In this document: piece after piece, positions 47,075 to 57,960 of the stretch
Layout: each line of letters begins with the position of its first letter
Position numbering within the stretch: position 1 is the first letter of the stretch
Source: Polytrichum commune
Lineage: Eukaryota; Streptophyta; Polytrichopsida; Polytrichales; Polytrichaceae
Length of the DNA: 64,000 nucleotides
Direction of reading: 5' to 3'
Assembly (NCBI GenBank): GCA_950295325.1
Contig: OX485808.1
Location: forward strand, 9,302,501 to 9,366,500
The notes under the pieces: generated by a model
Seen by the model: only the letters and a program-made list of their open reading frames with translations
Told to the model about the DNA's origin: nothing
Databases searched by the model: none
Position numbers and translations under genes: made by a program

Positions 47075-48539
47075 ATGGTTTCATTGAGGTCTCTCTCTGC
47101 TGCTGGTAGAAAGCAAATAGAAGAAGCTACTTTAGAGAAGTTGAGGAGGGGTGAAAGTACTAGAAATGTTGCTAGAGACTTACAGGTATCCCAAAGTTGG
47201 GTTGCACAATTTCGTAAGCAACATTTGAGTGAATTGAGTGATGTCAATCACAGTTTTGGTGGCAGGCCACAGGTGTACAGTCACGGGGAGGTCACTCCAT
47301 TGTCAAGTTGAAAACCACATGCAAACAAAGTTTGCTACCCATATATATTATATGCCATAGATAATTTTTAAAATTATGATATTTTTCTATATATACATAT
47401 CCATTGATAATATCTTTGTATACATTTTTTGAAATTTTTAGTCATCTCCATTTTTTCTAGTAATTGTTTCAGTTCAATTTTGCGTCATTCTAGTTAGAAA
47501 CGGTATGTTGTCTAGAAAAAACAAATTATCAATTTTGGTTATCAATTTTTACTATGTAATAGATATCATGTATATGTACTCATAATTTTTTTTTGATAAA
47601 AATTTGACGAATTTTGTTGATGCAACTTAGAATTTTATTTTATTTTTGTTCGCACGTGGTTTTCAACTTGACAATGGAGTGACCTCCCCGTGTGTACAGT
47701 GCAGCTGATCGTAGAGCTTGTGTGAGAGAAATCACTGTGGGTGGCTTAGAAACTGCACACAAAGTTGGAAATTACTTGAGAGAAGAGCTTCATGTTGGTA
47801 TGAGCGATAGTACTGTGAGGAGAGAGTTACGAAAAACAGGTTTGAAATGTAAAGTGAAGCAAAAGAAACCAAAGCTCACACTTCTTCAAATTAAGGGACG
47901 ATTAGAATTTGCTAGACGTCATTGCCATTGGACTGATGATGATTGGGATCGTGTAGTATTCTCCGATGAAACAAAAATCAACCGATTTTGCTCTGATGGT
48001 CGCAGTTGGTGTTGGTTTCGTGATGGACAGGTAGAAGTGTTGGAATGGTGCAACAAACTGTCAAGTTTGGAGGTGGGGGAGTGATGATGTGGGGTTGCAT
48101 GACTCCGAGTGGCCCTAGTATGATGTGTAGGATTGAGGGAAGAATGGATCAGTACATGTATAGAGAAATTTTAGAGTGAGAGTTGATTCATACGTTGCAT
48201 GCATACAATTTGGATCCTGCCAATTTGATTTTTCAACATGATAATGACCCGAAACATACATCCAAGAGTGTGCGCCGTTGGCTGAATTCGCAAGAATTTA
48301 TTGTTTTGAAGTGGCCGGCGCAATCTCCAGACTTGAATCCGATCGAACATTTGTGGGCAACTTTAAAACGTCGACTAAACCAATATGAGAGACCTCCCAA
48401 AGGAATGTTAGAATTGTGGGAGCGTGTTGAGGATTGTTGGGCTTCAATTACTCCCAATGAGTGTGAGAACTTGTATAGGAGCATGCCTAAGCGCATTGCA
48501 GCTGTTATAGCTGCTAAGGGTAGGTGGACAAATTTTTAA
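47075..48539 (+). pseudogene. Tc1 transposase, interrupted by MITE, one frameshift and one stop
   Basis: The probable start is the ATG at 47075. The N-terminal helix-turn-helix region (RKQIEEATLEKLRRGESTRN, VARDLQVSQSWVAQFRK) runs to RPQVYS, where MITE M is inserted. The frame resumes exactly in phase at AADRRACVREI (the 419-bp insertion restores frame when removed). The catalytic domain has VVFSDETKINRF (first D), FQHDNDPKHTS (second D) and SPDLNPIEHLW (E). I count 34 residues between the second D and the E, so DD34E, the Tc1 signature. Plant mariner-like elements are usually DD39D. A frameshift lies between 48030 and 48048 (frame resumes as VQQTVKFGGGG), and TGA at 48177-48179 is in frame. 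The C-terminus (KRIAAVIAAKGRWTNF) is complete. Not functional as it stands. Confidence 0.95.
47282..47692. mobile_element. MITE M inserted in the Tc1 transposase gene
   Basis: 411 bp. There is a perfect 37-bp inverted repeat at 47282-47318 and 47656-47692, starting CACGGGGAGGTCACTCC. It is flanked by the 8-bp duplication tgtacagt (47274-47281 and 47693-47700). CGCACGT lies exactly 35 bp inside the right end (47651-47657), and its variant ACATGCA lies 35 bp inside the left end. Thus it belongs to the same group as E1-E4. The interior is AT-rich and non-coding. Confidence 0.95.
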
Positions 48540-48772
48540 CTTTGTTCCAGCTTGTGTGAGCAAAACTGAGTTTTGGATTGAACTTCACTTTACTTTCTGT
48601 TTGTACATGCATACTTGTGTGTAATAGGCCTCAATTCCCATGGAAGTACAACTGATTGCAATGGTAATCCTATGCAATTTATGGTTTCATTCTTGGTGCA
48701 TCCAATTTCCTTACATTGTTTGTTGAAGTTTTCAATATGTTGTGTTTGTACTCAGTTTTGGCAGTCACTGTA

Positions 48773-50316
48773 TGTGTACTTTGTAGTGAAGCAAGAAGAT
48801 AGGTGATTAAACCTCAAAGGTATGGGGCAGTCAAACTTAAACATTTGTTGTTGGCTACCATGTTATTACGGAAACCCTAAGTAAGGTACATAGTCTTGCA
48901 AAGCAAAGTGAGTTATAACACAAAATATCCAGGTTATACAACACATAGATAAGCATGATTGCAAACAACTACACTATGCAAAATGCTATTGTGTTACCAA
49001 GTAGGAAGATGCCATGTAAATAGAAAGAGTCTTGTGGAAGTTCCCACCCACCCACCCTTGTATTGCAATGAAGGAGTTATTGAAGGATTTGGCCTCTGAA
49101 AAGAGGAAGTTCAAACTTTGTAAAAGTTTTGAAAAGTCAGTTGTATATATATATATATATATTGCCTTTGAGATATAATTAAATGTAACATTCTTGAAAA
49201 TTTGATTAAAACCTTCTACTAAGACTAGGACACTTAGTATAATCTACACCACAGTTAAAAACATTAAACTCAACCTAACATGAGTTAACTTACCATGGTA
49301 AAGGAAACTTACCACGCTCCATGTTTTAGGGTTTTCAGTGACCTAAAGCGGCCACTATACCTTACTAAACCAATACTTAAACCCTAAGCTCCTCCATGTG
49401 AAAACTCTTTTACACGCTTGAAGGAGCAAACTCTTGGCTTAGAATGTGGATACAAGACTAGTGTGGAGGTGCATGGTGTTTGGTGTACTAAAAATTTGTT
49501 ATTATCCAAGAAGTTACACAATAAGGCAAAAGAGCAGGTTTGTATACTCATTGTTTTGTAGTGAGTATTGGTATTTACAAACATTCAATGGACTTTACAG
49601 GTGAGGTAAATGTGTGACATGGATTGCAACTGAGCTTAGCTGAAAACACCTGATACACGCCTTTCTAACACACAATGGTATGTTTGGGTTGGCATGGGTG
49701 CATGTGAGGCTAGCTCTTCACATTTTCAACACCAACAATAGTACATTACTCATGTTTGGATATTCTTTCACTTTATGATCTTATACTTGTGAAAGTTACT
49801 ATTTTACTTTGAACTAGTATCTGGATATGTACACAAACTCTAGAAAGTAGTTGAGATATTGAGAATACATATAAGTGAGGTATGTAAGTTTACATATTAC
49901 ATCCTTAACTTATTACTTGGTTGTAACAATAATTGTTATGCACAATGTAGTGACATACTAGACTATGTTTTGAACTGCCATATGTAATGTGTTTTTGTGA
50001 GCATGACACACATCATTACATTTTAGTACTTTATGCTATCAAACTTTGATTTGAAAGCAAGGAAACTTGATAACATATCTAACCACTCTAATGAAAATAC
50101 ATACTCCTTGTTGAAAGTTCAAACTACTTCATATGATGTAGAACATATCACTACATTCATGGCTACAATGACAGATACTATGTTTTGGTGAGTAATAGAC
50201 TTGTGATGAGAGAAAATCCCACCCATCCACCCTTGCTTTATTTTGATGAAGAATAGAATGGAAAAGGCCTCTGAAAAGAGGAAGATCAAGCTTTGAGAAA
50301 AGCTTTGAAAAAAGAC

Positions 50317-50355
<39 letters not shown>

Positions 50356-50860
50356 GAAGGTTTGTTTGTGCTTCTTATAATCGTGTGTGATTCCATCCTA
50401 TATGTGGACTCCTAAGTGCTCTATTGGCATGCTTCTACGTCAATTGTGAAGATGAACAACTTTTGGCAATAGTCTAGGTTGGCAATGTTTTCTTTCCCTT
50501 TTTAGTAGGCAATAGTCTATTCAAGAGTTTAGTCGTGATTTTTTGCATTGGTCCATCCTTTAATTACTTCGTTTTAATTGTAATCTCACATAACATAACA
50601 TTGCATCAATCAAACAATCAACATTCACTTATAATTTAATTTCCATGTAAAGACCAAGGTCAACACCTCCAAGGTAAGAAATTGCCACTGTACTTCGGTA
50701 CAAGTACATCAACAAGGAAAAATCAATTGAAAAGACACGTATAGCCTATGGCGAGACCATCACATCACCCATACAAACCAATATGTTGTCAATATGATGG
50801 CAAAATAGTCACGATTCCAACAACCTAGTGGCCTAACCGCTTCCTAATAATTGCGCTAAC
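48773..50860. other. Intergenic with direct repeat and microsatellites
   Basis: A block of about 100 bp ('cccaccca.ccaccctt', 'ggcctctgaaaagaggaag.tcaa') occurs at 49036-49140 and 50216-50313. Each copy is followed by a microsatellite: (TA)n at 49144-49161 and (CT)n at 50319-50351. No gene was recognised. Confidence 0.5.
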
Positions 50861-51958
50861 TCTCTCAATTGGTGACTTTCATGGGATGTGTAAATGTATA
50901 GGTAGGTGGTATGGGTTGAGGTTAATATTGGTGTTTGTGATTGAGGTAAGTTGGTTATTGTTGGGATATTTAATGAGAAAATTGTTTATTAAACTATTTT
51001 TTATGTAGTTGTGTCTTCATTGTATGGATAAAGGTAATATCCTATTGGGATATGTGTTAATAATAGGTTATCTATAAATGTTTTCCATTGGTAATCTTTT
51101 GCTTGTGGTGTTGTTATTTAATGGTCGTTTTTCCTACCATTTAAACCAATGTCTTGGTTGAAGTCTCCATAGAGAATGTATGTAGGGATAAGCATTATGT
51201 TTTCTTTGTGTGAGGCCATGTATAAGTTTACGAGGAGCCAAAGTTGAAGGGGTTCGTTTGCTATGCGAATTAATTGGAGGAATGATGATATGGTTGCATG
51301 AGTAGGTGATTTAAATAAGTTGTTTGGATACACATATTTGTTATGAATAAGTGTGATGACGTCTCCTCGATGGCCTTTATAAGTCATTCTTTGGCGCATA
51401 GCTTGAGTAATATTATGTGTGTTATTGAAGTATAATTTATAATGTGGGAATAGGCTTTGGATGTGTTTTGTGAATTGGTGGCAATATGTTTGATCTCTTG
51501 TATAAAGATAATAGATGGGGGTGTATATGAGGTCACTAGGTCTTGGATGCATGGCATGGTGGTGTTGAGTGAGGTGGCATTCCCTCGGGGGGGGGGGGGG
51601 GGCAATGTGTTAAAAAGTTAAGGATATAGGTGCGAACAACCACTATTTTATAGGGGGGTATTACTTTCAATTCTCTTCTTTTTTTCACATGCTATCATTA
51701 TGTAAATTTCTACTTTGGGTTAATAGAAAAATGGCTTGCATTACTTATAATTCCAAATTACCTATTATTCCATACCCTATAGTACTTTAAAGATATCCAG
51801 TGTCATTTTTGATACCCTATATTACTTTTAAGTCCATTTATAATTTTTTGCCCCCATGTTTTTAAAATACCTTATCCTTTGTTCGCACGTATATTGCTAC
51901 TCCAACCAATGACTACCCCCCCCCGAGGGCATTCCATGTTATAAGATGTGATTCATAG
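50861..51958 (-). pseudogene. LINE endonuclease (EEP) domain relic, split by MITE E4
   Basis: Read on the minus strand from about 51958: LITWNA, the E4 insertion, then TSLNTTMPCIQDLVTSYTP, SIIFIQEIKH (the QE.K metal-site motif, about 51485-51520) and, after a frameshift, LYGDFNQDI (the GDFN motif, about 51150-51175). This is the order of an exonuclease-endonuclease-phosphatase domain at the start of a LINE ORF2. More degenerate sequence with stops continues to about 50860. No reverse transcriptase was found here. The 41.3-kb RNase H relic is from another or dispersed LINE copy. Confidence 0.65.
51584..51927. mobile_element. MITE E4, G-rich TIR, inserted in LINE relic
   Basis: 344 bp. The left end is CTC followed by a 16-G run and the right end is nine C then GAG. 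It is flanked by the 8-bp duplication ggcattcc (51576-51583 and 51928-51935). CGCACGT lies 37 bp inside the right end (51884-51890). The left copy (aggtgcg at 51628) is at 44 bp, about 35 after allowing for the expanded G run. There is no ORF. Confidence 0.85.
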
Positions 51959-53092
51959 TTCATTAGTGGTGTTGGTTATCTGGATGGTAGAGTTGTTGGA
52001 ATCTTGGGAAGGGGGTGGGTGTGCATAATATGTTAAAGGTTCATTACAACATAGTGTTTCTATGAGGAGCTCTTCCAATAAGAATGAGAATGTTGTTTGT
52101 TTGTTTTGTGTCCTTGGTGGCTCTAAATTAAAATATATGTAATCATAGAGTTATTTTGCGTAGGATGTCTAGTGAGGTGGTTTTGGATAAATGTGGATTA
52201 TACAATTATATGTGTGGATGTGGGGTTTTGATATGTCGTTCTAGAGGATTAGAAATTCCTATCATTTTTTTAGAAATTTTAAAGTCCAGTAAGGAATTGG
52301 TTGTTTTTGGAGAACTATGATGCATATATCAATGGAAGAGTTGATTGTAACAATCAATATGCGTGGTATGTTGGTGTATGTAGTTGTGTAGGTTTGAATA
52401 TGACAGTGTTGATCGAATGTGTAAGGAATGTGTGGTTTGAAAGAGTGGTTTGAAAGTTGTGGCTAAATGTTGGTATTTTGGCTGCAGTTCAGAGAGTAAT
52501 GTCTGTGGAAACCAATGTTGTTTGAAGTTGGGGTATAGTCAAGTGTCTTGAGAGCAATGGTCGGTAGGACATTGATCGCCATAAAGGCAAGTAAATTTGT
52601 GAAGGCTATGAGAGTTATAGGCCAGTGTAAAGGAGTGATCCTCTGGCTATAACTTGAGAGGTATAAGAGAGATGCACAAGCCTTTGAAAGAAAAGTAAGT
52701 CTCGACAATAAGCAAGAGTGGTATTGCCTTAGTTTGTGAGAGAGAAAGGAAGACGAGTCGCCGTAAGAAGGGCGATAGCCTAACTACAAGCAAAAAAAAA
52801 AACGTAAAGCTAAGTAGCTGAAGGCTAAGAGATGTTGAAAAGAGAGAAAAGAGGCAAGTAGCCAGAGGGTAAGTGGTAAGTAGCCATGGTATGCATTGTT
52901 TATGATCAGAATGTGATGCATGGTGGGAATCCGGACAATAAAGAGCTAAGAGAGCACTGAGGTTGCGAGACTCTTGAGTCCCGAAGTGCTGCTTGGAGGC
53001 AGGAAGGAGAGAGTTGTGTGGCAACGACATCTTCCTCGCGGCATAACCTGCTACAATATACCAGCAACATATAAGTACCACCACGCTCACTC
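51959..53092. other. Intergenic or decayed LINE flank
   Basis: This may hold the 5' part of the minus-strand LINE, but no motif was recognised. The overlapping minus-strand ORFs (52463-52708, 52647-53135) lack domains. Confidence 0.3.
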
Positions 53093-53100
53093 CCCCGAAC

Positions 53101-53492
53101 CACTGCTCAAGATTGAAGTCTTCAATACCCTTCAAACACGATTTGGCCCTTCAGAATATACCTCTCTCAAAACAACTTTTCAAAACGCAACCCCAAATTG
53201 AAAATGAAGATGTCAATTGAAGTCCTCAATATAATATGCTTGTCACAAGAGCCAACAAACGTAGGGCATTGTCACTACAAGAAATGGAGTCACATGGTTG
53301 ATTCTTAATTCTTCACATTGTGTTGGAAACATGTACCATATAATTCATGCACAAGTTTAATATGAGTTTTGTATTTCATTTCTATATTCTTGGATTGACG
53401 TCTTGGATTTGAACCAGCCCTTCAATTGAAAGGCTAAATTTTGAGAGCCCTTCAAAATGAAACTCATACGAGGGCTTCAATCTTGAACACTG
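53101..53492. mobile_element. hAT-like MITE G, 8-bp TSD
   Basis: 392 bp. The ends CACTGCTCAAGATTGAAG and (inverted) CAGTGTTCAAGATTGAAG are flanked by the 8-bp duplication ccccgaac (53093-53100 and 53493-53500). CAGTG ends and an 8-bp target fit hAT. There is no ORF and no ACGTGCG motif. Confidence 0.85.
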
Positions 53493-53500
53493 CCCCGAAC

Positions 53501-54330
53501 ACACCACCACGCTCTCTACCACCACCAGAAGCTGCTCCTAAAACCCACTGAGAGTTGTTGCTAAGACTCCACCGACAGCTACTATTACGCTCAGGATTCA
53601 ACCCCATAGCTTTCCGAACTCAACAGGTCCATCTGTAACTCGCAGTCATTCGCCTAGTTAGTGATTTAATATGATAATTGCTGTGGAAAACCAAGCTCTC
53701 CATAGCTGAGACTAAATGCAGCTTGAGAAGAGAAGTTTTAAGTTTAGATTTGGAGGTTGAAGTTTAAATCTGTTAAGATCCAATAGTTTTCGAAGCTTAA
53801 ACTGCCAAACCTGAGACTGCCGCAGTCCATAGAGAGGCGTGAGACTAGTTTGAGAAAGAAGTTTAGATCAGAAGTTGCCTAGATCTGAAGCGATAAAGTG
53901 ATAAGTATTGTTACTTTCTGGACTTAACATTGAGCAGACTGTTGCAGCTGATACTGAGACCTAGTTTGAGAAGAGAAAATTGAAGTCTAGATCCTAAATG
54001 ATAACTCTAGTCTGTTAAGGTCCAGTCTGAAGTTGAGTGAGGATTCCGGAGTATATATCCGAAGTGATGTGTTATGCTGAGCAGACTCTGAAGTTGTGTT
54101 AATCTTGGTGGAGTTTCAACTCCCGAATTAAGTCTGAATTTTAGTTTGAAAAAGAAATTTAGATCCGAATGTGTCTAGATCTGAAGTACTAACTTGGACA
54201 GATTCCAAAGTAGTAGAGTTACGTCTATAGAGTTAAGTTGGACAACTTACCAACCTCTAATCTAGTTTCACAGAGAACTTTGAAAGTTTAGATCTGAAGT
54301 TTGAATCTACTAAAAGAAAAGAACTTGAAT
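53501..54330. other. Intergenic, no gene recognised
   Basis: Contains loosely repeated 'agtttaga tc(t/c)gaagt' and 'ctgagact' motifs (53690-54300). This suggests an old degenerate tandem repeat, but no clear period. No gene. Confidence 0.3.
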
Positions 54331-54371
<41 letters not shown>

Positions 54372-54372
54372 G
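54331..54372 (+). repeat. (GTT)n microsatellite
   Basis: About 14 uninterrupted GTT units. Read on the opposite strand this yields a spurious poly-Asn ORF. Confidence 0.95.
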
Positions 54373-54561
54373 CCGTTGAAACTACTGCTCCTGTTTACCG
54401 AGGACTCCTGGTCAGAGGACCCGAGGAAGTTGTAACATCTGAACTCAAGTTGTAATAGCGTATCCCTGAGCAGCGTCCATTCCCAAAACCACGAAGTATC
54501 AGAGTTGTGCAAAATAGTTGTTGCTGCTAAAGCCGAAACAATTCCACAAATCCATGAACTA

Positions 54562-54700
54562 GACGGGCATGTATAGAAGGAAATCCATGGCGGTATTACA
54601 GGTGACGAGAATTGGACGGGCATGTATAGAAAGAAATCCATGGCGGTCTTTTAGGTGACGAGAATTGGACGGGCATGTATAGAAGGAAATTTCCAATTGT
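54562..54700 (+). repeat. 53-bp tandem repeat
   Basis: The unit 'gacgggcatgtatagaagga...' starts at 54562, 54615 and 54668 (53-bp spacing). There are about 2.7 near-identical copies. Confidence 0.9.
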
Positions 54701-54779
54701 ATAAATTTGTAGGAGACGTTGTATATCCGGTGAGGTCTTAGATACATTGTCCATTTAAGGGTGGGAACGGTGCATTATC

Positions 54780-55243
54780 AAGGAAAGAGGCAAACTGGAA
54801 ATTTTTTCCAATCTTTAACCAAAATGTGTGTAAAACGGGCATTTGGTATTTTAAAGGGTAGATGGAGGTTTATAATGAAGCAATCGGAGGTACCTTTGAG
54901 GAATATATAAGATATTGTAACAACATGCATAGTATTGCACAATCAATGCATTCTAATTAATGAAGATATTAAAGAGGAATGGATTGTAGAAACAAAAAAT
55001 AAACTAGCCAGAAAAGATACCGAAAGAGAATTACGAGAGAGCAGTAAACTACGGGGAGAAAAAACAGGAATTGCTGAAGTGAAAAGAAAACTGATGGCTA
55101 GAGAAGATACTCCAATTGTAAACGAAAAAAATGGTATAAAAACTAATATTTTTTTATTAGGAGAAAATGAAAAGGTAAATGACCTTCTAAAAGAAACCAC
55201 TGTAATGTACAACTTTTTGGCAAAAACATTTGTCGCAATATAA
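54780..55243 (+). pseudogene. PIF/Harbinger transposase C-terminal relic
   Basis: In one frame from about 54824: CVKRAFGILKGRWRFIMKQ, VPLRNI, a TAA stop at 54908-54910, then DIVTTCIVLHNQCILINEDI and a charged tail to the stop at 55241-55243. RAFG.LK.RWR.. followed by ..ACILHN.CI is the hallmark of the C-terminal part of the Harbinger DDE nuclease. The N-terminal catalytic part is missing upstream, where the 53-bp repeat lies. A coding-like minus-strand stretch at 55440-55800 could be the second (Myb-like) Harbinger ORF, but I could not recognise motifs there. Confidence 0.75.
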
Positions 55244-55974
55244 AATATGAAACAAATTTGGTATACAAGATACTAATAGTGATATTGATATGGATATGGA
55301 TACTAAAATAAACAAAATACAATAGGGTAGTAATTGGAATTTATTTAAGAGAATTACAAAATTTATATCCATGTTCTTCACAAAACTAGTAGATATCTAG
55401 AATGATACAAAAAGAACTCTACAATTGCCAACAATCTGTTCTAATAAAATTTCTATTTTTTGTTAAGTTTTTTTTTTGGGTCTTGTGATCCAGCTTTTGT
55501 TGGCATAGTAATTGATGTTGTTTGACAAGATGTAGGTGTAGATGGAATAATATCTTTTGAAAATGATACTATCACACTAGTTGGAATGTGATTCTATACA
55601 CTTGTTCTAGTAGTATGTCATTCATCCATCTCCTAGAACCATTTACAATCATGTTTTATGTCTGAGCCACAAAATTCATTTGCAATCTTATCAGAGCTTA
55701 TTATTTCATAATGCATTTGTATTTCTTTTACAAAACAACCAAAACCGATTAAAACCTTTTGTAGCAGCCACCAAATGAATATGTAGTTTGATCCAAATGT
55801 TTATACCTGCTAAAAACAACAACAGACTATAAAACATAATTGAAACATTGCAGAGTACTTGGTCTGTTAAAATAGTGTTGAACTATAAAAAAAAAAATTT
55901 GTAGTTACAATCTTTTCTATTAAATATATAACATACATTAAAAAAAGGAGGTTAAACAGAATAGGTGCAAAAAA

Positions 55975-56050
55975 AATTAATGGCTAACCAATGTTGCTGG
56001 TGGTATTTTGGGTTTAGCCGACGTGGGTTCGAAACCTCATGCCTGCGAGA
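55975..56050 (+). ncRNA. Possible tRNA-derived SINE head (A and B boxes)
   Basis: A canonical B box GGTTCGAAACC lies at 56026-56036. An A-box-like TGGCTAACCAA lies at 55981-55991, about 45 bp upstream, the spacing found in tRNA genes. Flanking sequence does not form an acceptor stem, so it is not an intact tRNA gene. SINE body and tail limits were not determined. Confidence 0.3.
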
Positions 56051-56993
56051 GCCGAAATAGATCATATACATAGGGAAGAAGGGGGCATACGGGCTATATG
56101 GCCAAGGCCAAGGCCTTCTACAGCCCAGATACGGTCCACATACATTTGCATTCATCTTTAATGTTTGTTCAAAAACATTTTTCTTCTTCTTTAAAATAGA
56201 CTATCAATTCAAAATTTTACTAATGTTAAAAAATATATACCTTGTTTTTTTTTTTTTGCGAATTATTTGTCCATTTCTCCTCGAATAGCAATGAGGTGAT
56301 GGACCTCAAAGTCCCTCCATTTTCTCCTTCTCTACTTTTTTTTTCTTCAAATTTCCCTACCCAAATATAATTATTGTACTTCGTTTTCTTTGACTTTTTT
56401 ATTTTCTTAAATTTATTTTCTTTGATTTTTTTGTTATTTACATTGTCTGTCTTTCAAGATTATATTTTATGGTTGCCAATGTTGCTCTTGTTGTTGTTAT
56501 TGTTGTTGTCGTTGTTGCCGTTGCTACTTCAAATCCTGGAGATTTACCAACTCTAGGGTGTTTTTTTATTTCTTGACCTTGCAAAAAATTATACATTATT
56601 TCTATTAACGGAGGACAAAATGCACTAAAAAAATGGGACCAGATTAAGATCATACAACATTTCGGTAATTGATGATTAGTTATTCTTATACATTCCAGTC
56701 ATGTTTTTTATTCATAATGTGTTTTGTAACCATTCTCCTTGTGACTTTATACGTGACTCTTCATCTACAATATATTCCTCCAATGTTGCCAAAACAAATC
56801 ACACACTACTACACAAATTATGCCACAAAATTCCAAAGACAAATGAGAGTTTGCTCGTTACAATAACCTTATATACAACTTTTGGTTAACTTACCTGTTT
56901 TATTGTATACTAAAATTTTATTTTTACTGTCTTCATAATCTATACTACTTTCACGTAATTCAATAATCTACTACTTTAATTCAATTTAATTTT
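56051..56993. other. Intergenic, no gene recognised
   Basis: Strongly AT-rich, with a degenerate (TTG)n tract at 56480-56523. Short ORFs only. Confidence 0.4.
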
Positions 56994-57001
56994 AACATTC
57001 T

Positions 57002-57591
57002 CCCGGGTACGCAACTCCCATATTATACGCAGGGGGCATCGTACTTAAAACGGCTTAGAGGACGGCTTTTGTAAAAATTATATCAAATTATATCAAATTA
57101 AAATGATCAAAAAGTCGGGTGAAGACCATATAAAATAAAATGAGATGAAAAAAAAGTTGGGTAAAGACCAAATTAAATAAAATGAGATGAAAAAAAAGTT
57201 GGGTGAAGACCAAATTAAATAAATGAGATGAAAAAAAAGTTGGGTTGCATATGTATTAAGCCTCCCATTAAAATTATAAGCCATGAATAGTTGCCTCGCA
57301 TTAAAATTATAATTCATTCACAATGTTAAAATTTTATTAAAAAGTCCAAAAAGTTGGGTAGTTTGACCTATGGTACCTGTATTAAAAAAAATCATATAAT
57401 TAGGTTTTTAATGCAATTATATGCTTCAAAATATATTCATTTCCTATATATAATTACCATTTTGGATTCCTTGTTAGAAGGGCTACAAGGGTTTCCTACA
57501 TTAAAACAAATTGTATCACTCAATATTGGACTAAAACGCATTATAAGTGATTATAATCAGGACCATATAATACGGAAGTTGCGTACCCGGG
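57002..57591. mobile_element. Element E5, CCCGGGTACGCAACT ends, 8-bp TSD
   Basis: 590 bp. Inverted ends start CCCGGGTACGCAACT and extend to about 27 bp with a few mismatches. It is flanked by the 8-bp duplication aacattct (56994-57001 and 57592-57599). Inside is a 53-bp tandem repeat ('aaatgagatgaaaaaaaagt' unit, about 57100-57245, three copies). It lacks the ACGTGCG motif at +35, so it is a separate family. There is no transposase ORF. Confidence 0.85.
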
Positions 57592-57599
57592 AACATTCT

Positions 57600-57857
57600 A
57601 CCCGTTTATTTTAGTTTAGTTTAATTTAATGTACTATTCTTTTGGTCTATTTAATTTAATTTTTATTATTTTCATTTAATTTATTGTTTAACCTTTTTTT
57701 GGAATTAGAAATTATATTTGTTTTTATGAATTATGATATAATATAATATTTTTCTATATTAAAAGGCAACCGTCATATCATGCACAACCTCCCCCAAAAA
57801 AATATTTTTTAGAAAATTATTAAATCGGCATTGCTCTGCCATGGGCCTCGTTTTCTT
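57600..57857. other. AT-rich spacer
   Basis: Very AT-rich sequence with tttaattt repeats. Nothing was recognised. Confidence 0.4.
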
Positions 57858-57960
57858 CTGGGGGGGGGGACACTTCTTGTGTATTTGGGGGACCCACGTG
57901 CAACGGTGGGGTATTTTTAGGGGGGCTATTTACCTCCTAGAATTTAAAGCATTTAAAGGA
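57858..57960 (+). mobile_element. Orphan left end of a G-rich-TIR element
   Basis: CTGGGGGGGGGGACAC at 57858 is followed 38 bp later by ACGTGC (57896), then 'ggggggctatttacct' as in E1 ('gggggggttatttacct'). This is the left-end layout of the E group and probably the 3' end of the transposon whose transposase relic follows. No matching right end or target duplication was found. Confidence 0.5.

Larger units (their letters stand above)
46720..48770 (+). mobile_element. Tc1-type DNA transposon (DD34E) with nested MITE
   Basis: The ends are inverted repeats CAGTGACTGCCAAAA.TGAGTAC (one mismatch in the first 24 bp), flanked by TA at 46718-46719 and 48771-48772, the Tc1/mariner target. The length is 2051 bp. 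Removing the nested 411-bp MITE and one 8-bp duplication gives 1632 bp, the classical Tc1 size. It carries one transposase gene (separate entry). The good terminal repeats suggest relatively recent activity. Confidence 0.95.

Noticed and set aside
54288..54641. 117-codon minus-strand ORF with poly-Asn
   Set aside because: Driven by the (GTT)n microsatellite and the 53-bp repeat.
56026..56036. Intact tRNA gene
   Set aside because: Only the B box is canonical; the flanks do not form an acceptor stem or cloverleaf.
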